Notes: generated from the sequence alone by a model not told the origin. Positions 34,586 to 43,068 are shown, numbered from the stretch's first letter. The stretch: 64,000 nucleotides of DNA from Peristeroidobacter agariperforans (GCF_004138335.1 NZ_RYFW01000001.1:1240001-1304000); one strand, 5' to 3'. Program-made: numbers and translations.

Positions 34586-35704
34586 GTGCTATTCGAATCG
34601 GAACGATCTGGCGATGGGCTGACGCTGCGGCTGCGCGGCGGCTGGTGCATCGACAACCTTCGTGAGATCGAAAGCTCGCTCGCGCAACTGAACGAGCAGG
34701 GACGGCACGTCAAGCTCGACTTCAGCGGCATTGAAACATTGGACCTGTCCGGGGCCTGGCTGCTGCGTAACTGGCTGGAGCGCGCGAAGCACGCCGGCGG
34801 TCGTTTCGAAGTGGTGGGCGAGCGGCCTGCGCATTTCGCCTTCCTCGATGAGTTGCTCGAGCACAAGGCGGCCCAGCCGGGCGAGCCTGCGCCGGGCGCG
34901 ACCTCGTTGCGAGACGCCGTAGTCTGGATCGGGCGAGGCGCGGTTCAGCAAGGCATCCAGACCCGCGATGCCGTCGGCTTTTTCGGCCGGATCGCCGCGA
35001 CCATGCTTCGTTCCATGCGCAGCGCCCATCACCTGCGCCTGCCGTCCGTGGTCCGTCATATATATGAGACCGGCATCCAGGCCATCCCGATCGTCTCGTT
35101 GATTGCGTTCCTGATCAGCGTGATCGTGGCCTATCTCGGTGCGCAGCAGTTGCAAACCTTCGGCGCCGAGATCTTTACCGTCGACCTGGTGGCGATCTCG
35201 GTGCTGCGTGAGATGGGTGTGCTGCTCACGTCGATCATCGTCGCCGGCCGCTCCGGCAGCGCCTTTGCGGCGGAAATCGGCGTGATGCGCCTGAACGATG
35301 AGATCGATGCCCTGCAGTCCATGGGCGTGGATTTCTACGAGGTGCTGGTTGTGCCGCGCCTGATCGGCCTGGTCATCGCGCTGCCGCTGCTGACCATCAT
35401 CGCCGACGCCATGGGCCTGGCCGGCGGCGCACTGCTGTCGTCGCTGCTGCTCGATATTCAATTGTCACAATTCATCCCTCGCGTGCAGGACGCGCTCGCG
35501 CCGACTACTTTCTGGGCCGGCTTGATCAAGGCGCCGGTGTTCGCGATGTTGATTGCGCTGGTCGGCACTTATCGCGGCATGCAGGTGCGCGACTCGTCCC
35601 GGGAGCTGGGCCGGCTCACCACCCTGGCGGTCGTGCAATCGATCTTCCTGGTGATCTTCGCCGACGCCATCTTCGCCGTGGTGTTCGTGGAGCTGGACTT
35701 CTGA
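34586..35704 (+). CDS. mlaE: MlaE-type ABC permease with N-terminal STAS domain
   Basis: A 372-residue protein. Residues 1-95 form a STAS/MlaB-like domain (DGLTLRLRGGWCIDNLREIE, VKLDFSGIETLDLSGAWLL). From about 135 the MlaE permease core begins: RSMRSAHHLRLPSVVRHIYE, AIPIVSLIAFLISVIVAYLG, GVLLTSIIVAGRSGSAFAAE and MGVDFYEVLVVPRLIGL. In E. coli MlaB is a separate subunit, so this is an MlaB-MlaE fusion. It heads an operon for phospholipid transport across the envelope. The start is GTG with no strong ribosome site, so a slightly different start is possible. Confidence 0.92.
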   Translation: MLFESERSGDGLTLRLRGGWCIDNLREIESSLAQLNEQGRHVKLDFSGIETLDLSGAWLLRNWLERAKHAGGRFEVVGERPAHFAFLDELLEHKAAQPGEPAPGATSLRDAVVWIGRGAVQQGIQTRDAVGFFGRIAATMLRSMRSAHHLRLPSVVRHIYETGIQAIPIVSLIAFLISVIVAYLGAQQLQTFGAEIFTVDLVAISVLREMGVLLTSIIVAGRSGSAFAAEIGVMRLNDEIDALQSMGVDFYEVLVVPRLIGLVIALPLLTIIADAMGLAGGALLSSLLLDIQLSQFIPRVQDALAPTTFWAGLIKAPVFAMLIALVGTYRGMQVRDSSRELGRLTTLAVVQSIFLVIFADAIFAVVFVELDF

Positions 35705-35711
35705 TGGAGAA

Positions 35712-35835
35712 GCGGTTGGCGGTTAGCGGTTGGCGGTTGGCGGTTGGTTCGGAGAAGAACCAAACCGGCCATTCTCTACCTCTTTGCCTTTTTCCGGCGC
35801 CAACCGCCAACCGCCAACCGCCAACCGCTAACCGC
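35712..35835. repeat. Inverted arrays of a heptamer, 5 + 5 copies
   Basis: Five tandem copies of GCGGTT(G/A) at 35712-35746 are mirrored by five copies of (C/T)AACCGC at 35801-35835, with 54 bases between. The arms are almost perfect reverse complements and would form a stem of about 35 base pairs in RNA or cruciform DNA. One variant unit (GCGGTTA) is at position two of the left arm and the end of the right arm. It fills the mlaE-mlaF gap. Confidence 0.9.
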
Positions 35836-35849
35836 TATGGGCGGCCTGC

Positions 35850-36620
35850 ATGAGCGAATCCCGGCAGCCTGTCATTTCCGTGCGCAATCTCGTCAATCGC
35901 TTCGGCAAACAAGTCGTGCACGACGGGGTGAACCTGGATGTGATGCCCGGCGAGGTGCTCGGCGTCGTCGGCGGCTCGGGCAGCGGCAAGTCGGTGCTGC
36001 TCAGGACCATGCTCGGACTGCAGCGGCCCTCGTCGGGGGAGGTGCGGATCGAGGGTCGGGATATCACCCAGATGAGCGACTCGGAACTGCTGTCCGTCAA
36101 GCGGCGTTACGGCGTGACTTTCCAGCACGGTGCGCTGTTCAGTTCGCTCACCGTGGCGGAAAACATCCAATTGCCCATTCGTGAGTATTTCGATGCCTCG
36201 CCGGAGGCGCTGGAGTCCTTGACCGAGCTGCGGCTGCGGATGGTCGGGCTGCCGGTGGACGCCGGCGGGAAGCTGCCTTCGCAGCTGTCCGGCGGCATGG
36301 TCAAGCGCGCCGCGCTGGCCCGGGCGCTGGCGCTGGATCCGGCCTTGTTATTTCTCGACGAGCCCACCGCCGGCCTCGATCCGATCTCGGCGGCCGGCTT
36401 CGACGAGCTGGTGACGTATCTGCATCGGGGCCTGAAGCTGACCATCGTCATGATCACCCACGACCTGGATACGTTGCTGGCCACCTGCAGCCGCGTGGCG
36501 GTGCTGGTTGACAGAAAAATCGTGGTCGATACGCTCGACGGCATCATGAAGAACCCGCATCCGTGGATTCAGGAGTACTTCCACGGCCCCCGCGCCCGGG
36601 CGGCGCAGGCGGCCGTGTAA
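35850..36620 (+). CDS. mlaF: MlaF-type ABC transporter ATPase
   Basis: A 256-residue ATPase of the phospholipid (Mla) ABC transporter. Walker A is GVVGGSGSGKSVLL, the Q-loop TFQHGALFSSLTVAEN, the signature QLSGGMVKRAALARAL, Walker B ALLFLDEPTAGLDPIS and the switch His in IVMITHDLDTL. GALFSSLTVxEN and GLDP are typical of MlaF/Mkl proteins. It lies 145 bases after mlaE, separated by the heptamer arrays, and six bases before mlaD. Confidence 0.94.
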   Translation: MSESRQPVISVRNLVNRFGKQVVHDGVNLDVMPGEVLGVVGGSGSGKSVLLRTMLGLQRPSSGEVRIEGRDITQMSDSELLSVKRRYGVTFQHGALFSSLTVAENIQLPIREYFDASPEALESLTELRLRMVGLPVDAGGKLPSQLSGGMVKRAALARALALDPALLFLDEPTAGLDPISAAGFDELVTYLHRGLKLTIVMITHDLDTLLATCSRVAVLVDRKIVVDTLDGIMKNPHPWIQEYFHGPRARAAQAAV

Positions 36621-36626
36621 GTCAGC

Positions 36627-37562
36627 ATGGAAAGAGACGCTCATTACGTTGCGGTCGGCGCCTTCATCCTGCTGGTGGTCGCGATGGCCATCGGCTTCGT
36701 GCTTTGGTACACGGACGCGAACGACGGCCGCGAGTACGAGCGCTACGAGATTTATTTCACCGGCTCGGTGAGCGGCCTGGACCGCGGCAGCCCGGTTCGT
36801 TTCCTCGGCGTCGATGTCGGCCGGGTGCGCCGGCTCGCCATCGATTCCAGCGATGCCACTCGGGTCCACGTCGTGGTCGAAGTCGACAAGACCGCGCCGA
36901 TCTCGGCCGCCACGCGCGCCAGCCTCGGACTGCAGGGCGTGACCGGTCTGCTCTATGTGAACCTCAAAGAAGCGTCCGATGTGGATCGCAGCGCGCCGCT
37001 GACGCAGGGCGAGCAATATCCCGTGATCGAGGCGGTCGAGTCCGATTTCGATGCCTTCCTCGCCAGCCTGCCGGAATTGATGGGGCGGGCGAACACGCTG
37101 CTCGAACGTATGCAGCGCGTGGTGTCCGATGAGAACCTCGCCGGCATCGCCGACACCATCAAGGGTATGCGCGACACGATGGTGACCATGCCGCAAACAG
37201 CGAAAGACGTGCAGTCGCTGGTCACGGAGCTGCGCTCGACGGTTGCCGAAATTCACGGCGCGTCCGAATCGTTGCGGGGCATGACGACCGATGCACGGCC
37301 TGAAGTGCAGCAGGCGCTGGCTCGCATGAACGACATCGCAAACAATCTCGCCGACGCTTCCAAGCGCATCGACAGCTTCACGCAAAAGAGCGAAGTGCAG
37401 CTCGGCAACTTCACCGAGCAGGGCTTGTTCGAGCTGGAGCGCTTGATGCGCGAAACACGCCAGGCGGCGCGTGAATTCCGCGACCTGTCGCGCAGCCTGC
37501 AGGAAAACCCGTCGCAGATTCTGTATGAGCCGCCGGAGAGCGGCGTCGAGATCAAGAAATGA
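36627..37562 (+). CDS. mlaD: MlaD-type MCE-domain substrate-binding protein
   Basis: A 311-residue inner-membrane-anchored periplasmic protein. One transmembrane helix (VAVGAFILLVVAMAIGFVLW) is followed by a single MCE domain at about 38-125 (YFTGSVSGLDRGSPVRFLGV, VGRVRRLAI, LGLQGVTGLLYVNL). A long helical tail (about 150-300) rich in heptad-like segments resembles longer MCE proteins such as those of Mycobacterium or PqiB more than short E. coli MlaD. It presents lipid to the MlaEF complex. It ends in an ATGA overlap with the lipoprotein gene. Confidence 0.93.
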   Translation: MERDAHYVAVGAFILLVVAMAIGFVLWYTDANDGREYERYEIYFTGSVSGLDRGSPVRFLGVDVGRVRRLAIDSSDATRVHVVVEVDKTAPISAATRASLGLQGVTGLLYVNLKEASDVDRSAPLTQGEQYPVIEAVESDFDAFLASLPELMGRANTLLERMQRVVSDENLAGIADTIKGMRDTMVTMPQTAKDVQSLVTELRSTVAEIHGASESLRGMTTDARPEVQQALARMNDIANNLADASKRIDSFTQKSEVQLGNFTEQGLFELERLMRETRQAAREFRDLSRSLQENPSQILYEPPESGVEIKK

Positions 37563-38218
37563 GCACGCGCATGAGAACTGTGCTGGTCGCTACGGTTGCA
37601 GCGTTGGTTGCCGGCTGTAGTACGGGCTCGCTGTTCGACAGCGATGTGCCTGTGCCGAGCGCTTACGTGATTGCCCCTGCTGCTGCCGGCTCGCTCACCG
37701 GAGTGCCGGCTACACCGGTGGACCTGTCCATCGGTCGACCGGATTTTGCGCCGGGATTGGATAGCGACCGCATTGCCGTGCTGAAAGGGCGGCACCTCGA
37801 TTACTACCGTGGCGTGCGTTGGGGCGCCCGCACCGTCGAGGTCGTGCAGAGCGTGCTGGTCGGTTCATGGAACGATCAGAACATCTTTCGCAGCGTCACG
37901 GCCGAGCAGGCGCGTGTCGCCAACGACTATATCGTCGACGTAGAAGTTCGGCATTTCGAGGTGAGCACGGCAGACGGCCAGCTTCCCGAAGTGCACGTGA
38001 TGATCATCGGCCGCTTGATCCGTGTCGCCGATCGTAAGTTGGTGGCGACGGTGACGAGCGAAGCTCGCGAGCGTGCTTCCGAAGACCGCATGGGCGCGGT
38101 CGCGGCGGCGTTCGAATCCGCTGCTCAGAAAGTCTCCCTGGACCTGGCGAAGCAAACCGCAACGGTTGTCGCCGACGATCAGCCAAACCTGAAGAAAGTG
38201 CGCGGTGAGAGTGGCTAG
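37559..38218 (+). CDS. ABC transport auxiliary lipoprotein, PqiC/YmbA-like
   Basis: A 219-residue lipoprotein. The signal MSTRMRTVLVATVAALVAGC has lipobox LVAGC (Cys20). The mature part matches the ABC-type transport auxiliary component family (PF03886): YVIAPAAAGS, RIAVLKGRHLDYYRGVRWG, NDYIVDVEVRHFEVS and KLVATVTSEARERASEDRM. In related systems (PqiC, MlaC-independent MCE loci) it sits in the outer membrane and may receive the MCE tube. ATGA overlap with mlaD confirms membership of the operon. Its end overlaps the start of the nuclease gene by 14 bases. Confidence 0.88.
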   Translation: MSTRMRTVLVATVAALVAGCSTGSLFDSDVPVPSAYVIAPAAAGSLTGVPATPVDLSIGRPDFAPGLDSDRIAVLKGRHLDYYRGVRWGARTVEVVQSVLVGSWNDQNIFRSVTAEQARVANDYIVDVEVRHFEVSTADGQLPEVHVMIIGRLIRVADRKLVATVTSEARERASEDRMGAVAAAFESAAQKVSLDLAKQTATVVADDQPNLKKVRGESG

Positions 38219-38891
38219 AGCTTGGTTGGTTCTTGCCGCCGCGTGCCTGCTGCCGGCCGCCACCAGTGCGGATGAGCTGGATTTTTCGGGCACGGTCGGA
38301 CGGATCTTCGATGGCGACAGCTTTCTCGTGCGGCCTGCGAAGGGCCGCGATGTCGACGTTCGCTTGCAGGACATCGACGCGCCGGAGAAATCCCAGCCCT
38401 ACGGCAACACCGCCCGCGCAGCCCTCGTCAAACTGATCGCCGACCGGCAAGTGTTCGTCGATGTGATCGAGACCGATCGCTACGGTCGCAAGGTCGTGCG
38501 GGTGTATCGAGAGCCGGATCGGCTCGATGTCGCGAAGGCGATGGTGCGCGATGGTCACGTCTGGGTGTATCGGCGCACGATTCACGATCGGTCGTTCATC
38601 GAGCTCGAAGACGCGGCGCGTGCGAGTCGTCGTGGCTTGTGGGCGCTGCCTCCCGACGACCGATTGCCGCCGTGGCAGTATCGATACCTGCAGCGCCAGA
38701 AACCGAAGCGAGCCGCGCGTGTTGCGTTAGAAGGTGCTCAGGCCGGTGGCTTCCATCAAGCGATAGCGCCAGTAACGGCCGGTGTCGTCATCCTTCCAGG
38801 CGCCGAACGCGGCCGTGAAATTCGTTCCCGGTGGCCCGTCGTTATTCCACAGCCGGTCGAAATAGCTGATCAGCTCGATGCCCAGCGGTGA
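38205..38891 (+). CDS. Staphylococcal-nuclease-like exported nuclease
   Basis: A 228-residue thermonuclease-family protein with signal peptide VARAWLVLAAACLLPAATSA. The SNase domain (about 27-155) has GRIFDGDSFLV, VRLQDIDAPE (Arg, Asp and Glu equivalent to the S. aureus catalytic residues), DRYGRKVVRVY with the second catalytic Arg, and MVRDGHVWVYRR. GTG start at 38205. The last 55 codons run beyond the domain and are antisense to the phospholipase-D-like gene, giving a 165-base tail-to-tail overlap. The natural stop may have been lost recently (inference). Confidence 0.88.
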   Translation: MRVARAWLVLAAACLLPAATSADELDFSGTVGRIFDGDSFLVRPAKGRDVDVRLQDIDAPEKSQPYGNTARAALVKLIADRQVFVDVIETDRYGRKVVRVYREPDRLDVAKAMVRDGHVWVYRRTIHDRSFIELEDAARASRRGLWALPPDDRLPPWQYRYLQRQKPKRAARVALEGAQAGGFHQAIAPVTAGVVILPGAERGREIRSRWPVVIPQPVEIADQLDAQR

Positions 38892-40232
38892 CGCCGCGCC
38901 CAACTCCACCGCGACGTTCGCTTCCAGATTGTAATTGCCGATGTTGCGCCGGGTGAGGTTCGCCGAGCCCAGCGACGCGATCAGCCGGTCGCCGTGCGTT
39001 ACCAGTGCGAGCTTGGTGTGGAATTGCTCGCCATGCGTGCGATACCAGCGCACCTGGATTTTTTCGTCGCTCTTTTTCACCAGCTCGCTGGCGACCGGAC
39101 GATTCGGCACGCCGTCTTTCTGACGCCCGAATGCATCTTTGTTTGGATCGAGGATCAGCCGGACTTTCACGCCGCGCGACGCGCAGCTCAGCAGCGACTG
39201 CACGACCTTGCGATCCGAGAGATAAAACGTTGCGATGCTGACTGCGTCGCCGTTGCGCGTCGTGTCGATGGCGCCGACCAGGTGATCGCGAATCCCTTCC
39301 TCGGTGATGAATTGCAGTTGCACGGGATCGGCGGGCTCAGTCGTCGCGGCCTGCGGCGGCGACGTAGCATAGACGTGCCCTTTCCAGCCCGAGAAGCGCG
39401 CCACCGCCATTTCGCTGTTCACCATCTCCTGCGCCAGCGGGCCCGTGAATCGCAGCCCCACATTCGAATGCGAGCTGCTGCCGTCGTGCGGATTCGCCGA
39501 GGTGACCATGCCGGTCAGCGTGCCGTCCGCACGATCGGCAACGATGACCTTGCGATGATTTGCTTTGAAGTTCGCCAGCGCCAGCCAGCTGCGAAACGTA
39601 ATCGGCGGACTGCCCGGCGGCGCAAAGGGATTCATCATCGAGCCGCCGTCCGGCGAGTTGCCCCACCATTGCAGGAACATGCGCCACAGCGCCGAATAGA
39701 TGGCATTGGAGTCGCGCAGCCGGTCCAGATCCGTGCTGACGACTTCGATGCCGGCGGCGCGCAGCTCGTTCAACAGAGGCGACGGCATGCCGCCGTACAC
39801 ATCATTGATAGGGTCGGTAATGAGCAGAACTTTCAGTTCTGGATTGGCCGCCTTGCGCGCGAGCAGCCTGTCGGCGAGCTGGCGGCTGAGCGGGCGGTAG
39901 ACGCCGTCGGCCGCGCCCATCATGTCGTTGAGCAAAAAGAAATCCGCAATCACGAACGACTGCGCCTGATCGATGATGTCGAACACTGCATCGAAGATGC
40001 GCTGCTCGCGAACGGTTTTGCCGTCCGGCAGCGCGGTCGTGAGGTCATAGAGAAACTGCACGTCGCTTGCTGCAGCGGTGATGAGCGGTGAGCTCACCTC
40101 GGTGCCGGGTGGCATGGGCTTGCTGACATTCCACGCCGCAACTGCCGCCCACCACGCGAGGAATGCCCACCACAGCCAGCGTTTCTGGAAGCGCCGAGCC
40201 GGCGCCGATTCTTCTTCTAACAAGGAATCCAT
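38727..40232 (-). CDS. Phospholipase-D-like membrane protein
   Basis: A 501-residue PLD-superfamily protein with one N-terminal transmembrane helix (WLWWAFLAWWAAVAAW). It has two HKD regions: NHRKVIVADRADGTLTGMV (canonical HxKxxxxD) and FHTKLALVTHGD ... SLGSANLTRRN, where the expected Asp is Thr. GxGSANLxxRN after the second motif is family-typical. Likely activities are phospholipid headgroup exchange (cardiolipin-synthase-like) or hydrolysis; the substrate is not resolvable. The start MDSLLEEESAPARR was chosen over an upstream TTG/GTG frame. It converges with and overlaps the nuclease gene. Confidence 0.86.
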   Translation of the reverse strand: MDSLLEEESAPARRFQKRWLWWAFLAWWAAVAAWNVSKPMPPGTEVSSPLITAAASDVQFLYDLTTALPDGKTVREQRIFDAVFDIIDQAQSFVIADFFLLNDMMGAADGVYRPLSRQLADRLLARKAANPELKVLLITDPINDVYGGMPSPLLNELRAAGIEVVSTDLDRLRDSNAIYSALWRMFLQWWGNSPDGGSMMNPFAPPGSPPITFRSWLALANFKANHRKVIVADRADGTLTGMVTSANPHDGSSSHSNVGLRFTGPLAQEMVNSEMAVARFSGWKGHVYATSPPQAATTEPADPVQLQFITEEGIRDHLVGAIDTTRNGDAVSIATFYLSDRKVVQSLLSCASRGVKVRLILDPNKDAFGRQKDGVPNRPVASELVKKSDEKIQVRWYRTHGEQFHTKLALVTHGDRLIASLGSANLTRRNIGNYNLEANVAVELGAASPLGIELISYFDRLWNNDGPPGTNFTAAFGAWKDDDTGRYWRYRLMEATGLSTF

Positions 40233-40307
40233 GCCCGAATTGTAGTGGGCCTCGCGCGGCAACGCTGCAACCCAGTGTTTGTTTCCGGACCTGCGTCGCG
40301 CCGTTCT

Positions 40308-41051
40308 TTACTTTTTCCAGTCGCGCGCCCGGGCGGCCTGTTCCTGTTCGCGATCCAGCGCCTCGCCTGCCATGCTTTGCTCGACTGCTTCGAGAATGGC
40401 CGGCGGCAGCTCGGTGCCGGCCATGCGATAGTCGCCGTCCTTAGCGTCGGCAGCGCCTTCGCTCAGGGCGCGGACTTTCCATTCGTCCGGCTCGCGGCAC
40501 GCGAACCCAGCTGTCGAAGAGGTGACGAATGTGCGGCAGTAATCGCCGCTCGTAGCGCGGAATGTCAGACCGATCCGAACCTTTGCACCCGTGTCCTCAC
40601 CACCGATTTGATCGGTCAGTGCAGCCGACAGCTCGCCGCGTGCGACGATGCCGTCGGCCCGGGTTGCAAACAGATCAGAACGCGAAGGCTGCAGAGCGGT
40701 GCGTCCGGCGAGAATGCCGATGATCAGGCTGGCAGCGATCGACGTCCATTCCACCCACGACCAACGTCGCGGATGTGCGGCCCGCTCCTTGGCCACGCGA
40801 GCTGCTTTGAGATCGGTGACGGTCGCGGGCTGTGCGGGCGATGACGCTGCGGCCTCGAGCAGACGATCGGGAATGGGCTCGTCGAGTACGCCATCGAACG
40901 CGACGCCGACGTCGGCCCGCAGACTGCGATGCTTCGCGACGCGCTCGGCAATCGACGGATCGAGCGCCATCGCAGCTTCAATCTGGCGGCGCAGGTCGGC
41001 GTCGACTTCGTCGTCGGCATACGCCATCAGGATTTCATCCGAGAACTGCAT
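40308..41051 (-). CDS. Anti-sigma factor (transmembrane)
   Basis: A 247-residue anti-sigma protein paired with the ECF sigma factor nine bases upstream. The N-terminal helical domain (FSDEILMAYADDEVDADLRR, ALDPSIAERVAKHRSLRADV) is the sigma-binding ASD type without the HxxxCxxC zinc motif. One membrane helix (WTSIAASLIIGILAGRTAL) lies near 100-118. The periplasmic C-terminal domain has two Cys (DYCRTFV and FACREPDEW), possibly a disulfide that senses redox or envelope state (inference). Confidence 0.87.
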   Translation of the reverse strand: MQFSDEILMAYADDEVDADLRRQIEAAMALDPSIAERVAKHRSLRADVGVAFDGVLDEPIPDRLLEAAASSPAQPATVTDLKAARVAKERAAHPRRWSWVEWTSIAASLIIGILAGRTALQPSRSDLFATRADGIVARGELSAALTDQIGGEDTGAKVRIGLTFRATSGDYCRTFVTSSTAGFACREPDEWKVRALSEGAADAKDGDYRMAGTELPPAILEAVEQSMAGEALDREQEQAARARDWKK

Positions 41052-41060
41052 GGTCCACCT

Positions 41061-41567
41061 TCATTCCAGCTGCTTTTGCAGCGCCTCGCGGCCCCGCGCC
41101 AGCCGGCTCGTCAACGTCCCGATCGGCACGTCCAGCGCCGCGGCCGCTTCCTTGTACGAGAGCCCTTCGACCAGCACCAGCGCCACAGCCAGCCGCTGCT
41201 CCTCCGGCAGCGACGCCATCGCTCGCTGCACCGATAACAAACGCAGCTGCGCCTCGCTGGCGTTATCGGGTACGTCGAGGCCGGCCTCTTCCGGCGCCAG
41301 GAACCTTCCCTGCCGGCCGCGAGCCCGAGCTTCATCGATCCAGGCATTGCGCATGATGCCGAACATCCAGCTGTGAAACGGCGCCTCCGGCCGCCACTGC
41401 TCATAGCGCGCCAGCGCGCGCTCGATCGAAATCTGCACCAGATCGTCCGCATCCGCCGGATTGCGAGTGATCGCGCGGCCAAAACGCCGCAGCCTGGGCA
41501 GAAGCGCCACGATCTGCTCGCGCACCTGCTGCAAGGAGGACTTCGAGCTTGCGGGTGTCTCGCTCAT
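41061..41567 (-). CDS. ECF-type RNA polymerase sigma factor
   Basis: A 168-residue extracytoplasmic-function sigma factor. Region 2 carries DADDLVQISIERALARYEQW and HSWMFGIMRNAWIDEAR. Region 4 carries LPEEQRLAVALVLVEGLSYKEAAAALDVPIGTLTSRLARGREAL, with the recognition helix in the last third. Family relatives often start near VREQIVALLPRLRRF, so GTG 41522 is an alternative start. GGGAATAAACCC on the minus strand at 41586-41597 resembles an ECF -35 box for autoregulation. It is co-oriented with its anti-sigma and divergent from a secreted protease. Confidence 0.92.
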   Translation of the reverse strand: MSETPASSKSSLQQVREQIVALLPRLRRFGRAITRNPADADDLVQISIERALARYEQWRPEAPFHSWMFGIMRNAWIDEARARGRQGRFLAPEEAGLDVPDNASEAQLRLLSVQRAMASLPEEQRLAVALVLVEGLSYKEAAAALDVPIGTLTSRLARGREALQKQLE

Positions 41568-41585
41568 TACTACGAGTTCGAGGCC

Positions 41586-41597
41586 GGGTTTATTCCC
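41586..41597 (-). promoter_or_regulatory. Possible ECF-type -35 element
   Basis: GGGAATAAACCC on the minus strand, 19 bases before the annotated sigma-factor ATG. GGGAATA-type -35 boxes are common in front of ECF sigma operons, and CGTAGTA about 16 bases downstream could be the -10. If real, transcription would begin at or after the annotated ATG and favour the internal GTG start. Confidence 0.35.
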
Positions 41598-41697
41598 GAG
41601 CGGTCAAAATGATTGTGCCCCAACCTGACGCCGGCGGGCGACTTGGAAGAATCTGGGTTCCTGGCGCGTATATTCATGAAGATGGTTGAGCGTACTC

Positions 41698-43068
41698 ATG
41701 TTCCCGACTAAGTCCACCGTGCTTGCCGTGCTGCTGCTCGCGGTCGGCGGGGCGGCGCGCGCGCAGGTCATGCTGCCGCAGGTACAGGTGCCTAATTTGC
41801 CTGGGCTGCCGACCGAACCGCTCAATCGCACCGTCAACGGCGTGCTTGACCAAGCCGATCCGCAGCGGCTGCGTGATCTGCGGCGGGTGCGGATTCGTAG
41901 TCTGCTTCGGACCAATCGGACGGTCCTCGAAGCCGACCCCCGCGGCGCGCCGATCGTTCGCAACGAGGTCGTGGCCTTGTCGCCTACGCAGGCTGCGTTG
42001 GAGCGCGCACGTGCGGCTGGATTCGCGATTGGACGGACGAGGACGTTGGAAGGGCTGGATGTTTCCATCGTCGTCCTGCAGGCCCCGCAAGGGATGTCGA
42101 CTCGGCGAGCGCTGGAGCGGTTGCGCCGGGAGGACCCTGAGGGGACGTACGATTACAACCATGTTTATTTGGAGAGCGGGGAAGTTGGTGCGGCAGCTGT
42201 AAGCAATGAGGCAGCGCTGGCTCGGATGGCCGGCACGATGAATGAAGCGATTCGCGGCCTGCAGGTTGCCGCGATTGCGGCCGGCGTTGGTTCGTCCGCC
42301 GTCGCGGGCAAGGTTGGGTTGATTGACGGTGGCCTACAGCGTTCTCATCCCGTGTTCAACGGCGTGAACGTGCGCGAGCACGGCTGCGCTGGCGGCGCGG
42401 TGCCGAGCGCGCATGGGACGGCGGTTGCTTCTTTGATGGTCGGGCAGGGCGATGTGTTTCATGGCGCCGCGCCGGGCGCGGAGTTGTTTGCAGCGGATGT
42501 TTATTGCGGGTTGGCGACCGGCGGTGCGCTCGATTCCGTCGCTGAAGCGTTTGCCTGGATGTCGAGGGAAAAGGTTCCTGTCATCAATATCAGTTTGGTC
42601 GGGCCTGACAACGTGTTGCTCGAACGGATCGTTCGTCTGGTCACGGCGCGAGGACACATTATCGTCGCTGCGGTGGGTAACGATGGCCCGAGTGCTCCGC
42701 CTTTGTTTCCTGCTGCTTACCCTGAAGTCGTCGCGGTCACCGGCGTCGATGCGAAACAACGAGTGCTCGTGGAAGCGTGTCGAGGCAAGCACGTCGATTT
42801 CGCCGCGCCGGGAGCGGACATGTCCGCCGCCGCTATCGCGGCTCCCTTCGGGGTAGTGCGCGGGACTTCGTTTGCCGCGCCGATCGTTGCTGGGCTGCTG
42901 GCGCGCCAGCTCCTGGCTGTCGATAAATCCCAGGCTGACGTTGCTGTTGCTGGGCTCATCGCTCAGGCAACGGATTTAGGGGCGCGCGGCGCAGACAAGA
43001 TCTATGGCAACGGGCTCGTGGGCCAGGATCTCCGTCCACCTGAACAACTTTCCTCGGCTGCGCAGTGA
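41698..43068 (+). CDS. Secreted subtilisin-like serine protease (S8)
   Basis: A 456-residue exported protease. The signal peptide is STVLAVLLLAVGGAARAQ. A prodomain-like region (about 60-180, including IVRNEVVALSPTQAALERA) precedes the S8 catalytic domain. The triad is Asp in KVGLIDGGLQ, His in SAHGTAVASLMVGQG and Ser in VRGTSFAAPIVAGL; the oxyanion Asn is in VAAVGNDGPSA. Length and layout are normal for a single-domain subtilase. It is divergent from the sigma/anti-sigma pair by 130 bases and may be a regulon member or the protease that releases the sigma factor; this is inference from position. Confidence 0.92.
   Translation: MFPTKSTVLAVLLLAVGGAARAQVMLPQVQVPNLPGLPTEPLNRTVNGVLDQADPQRLRDLRRVRIRSLLRTNRTVLEADPRGAPIVRNEVVALSPTQAALERARAAGFAIGRTRTLEGLDVSIVVLQAPQGMSTRRALERLRREDPEGTYDYNHVYLESGEVGAAAVSNEAALARMAGTMNEAIRGLQVAAIAAGVGSSAVAGKVGLIDGGLQRSHPVFNGVNVREHGCAGGAVPSAHGTAVASLMVGQGDVFHGAAPGAELFAADVYCGLATGGALDSVAEAFAWMSREKVPVINISLVGPDNVLLERIVRLVTARGHIIVAAVGNDGPSAPPLFPAAYPEVVAVTGVDAKQRVLVEACRGKHVDFAAPGADMSAAAIAAPFGVVRGTSFAAPIVAGLLARQLLAVDKSQADVAVAGLIAQATDLGARGADKIYGNGLVGQDLRPPEQLSSAAQ

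Noticed and set aside
35712-35835. CRISPR-like array
   Set aside because: The units are contiguous 7-base repeats without spacers, in inverted arms; not a CRISPR.
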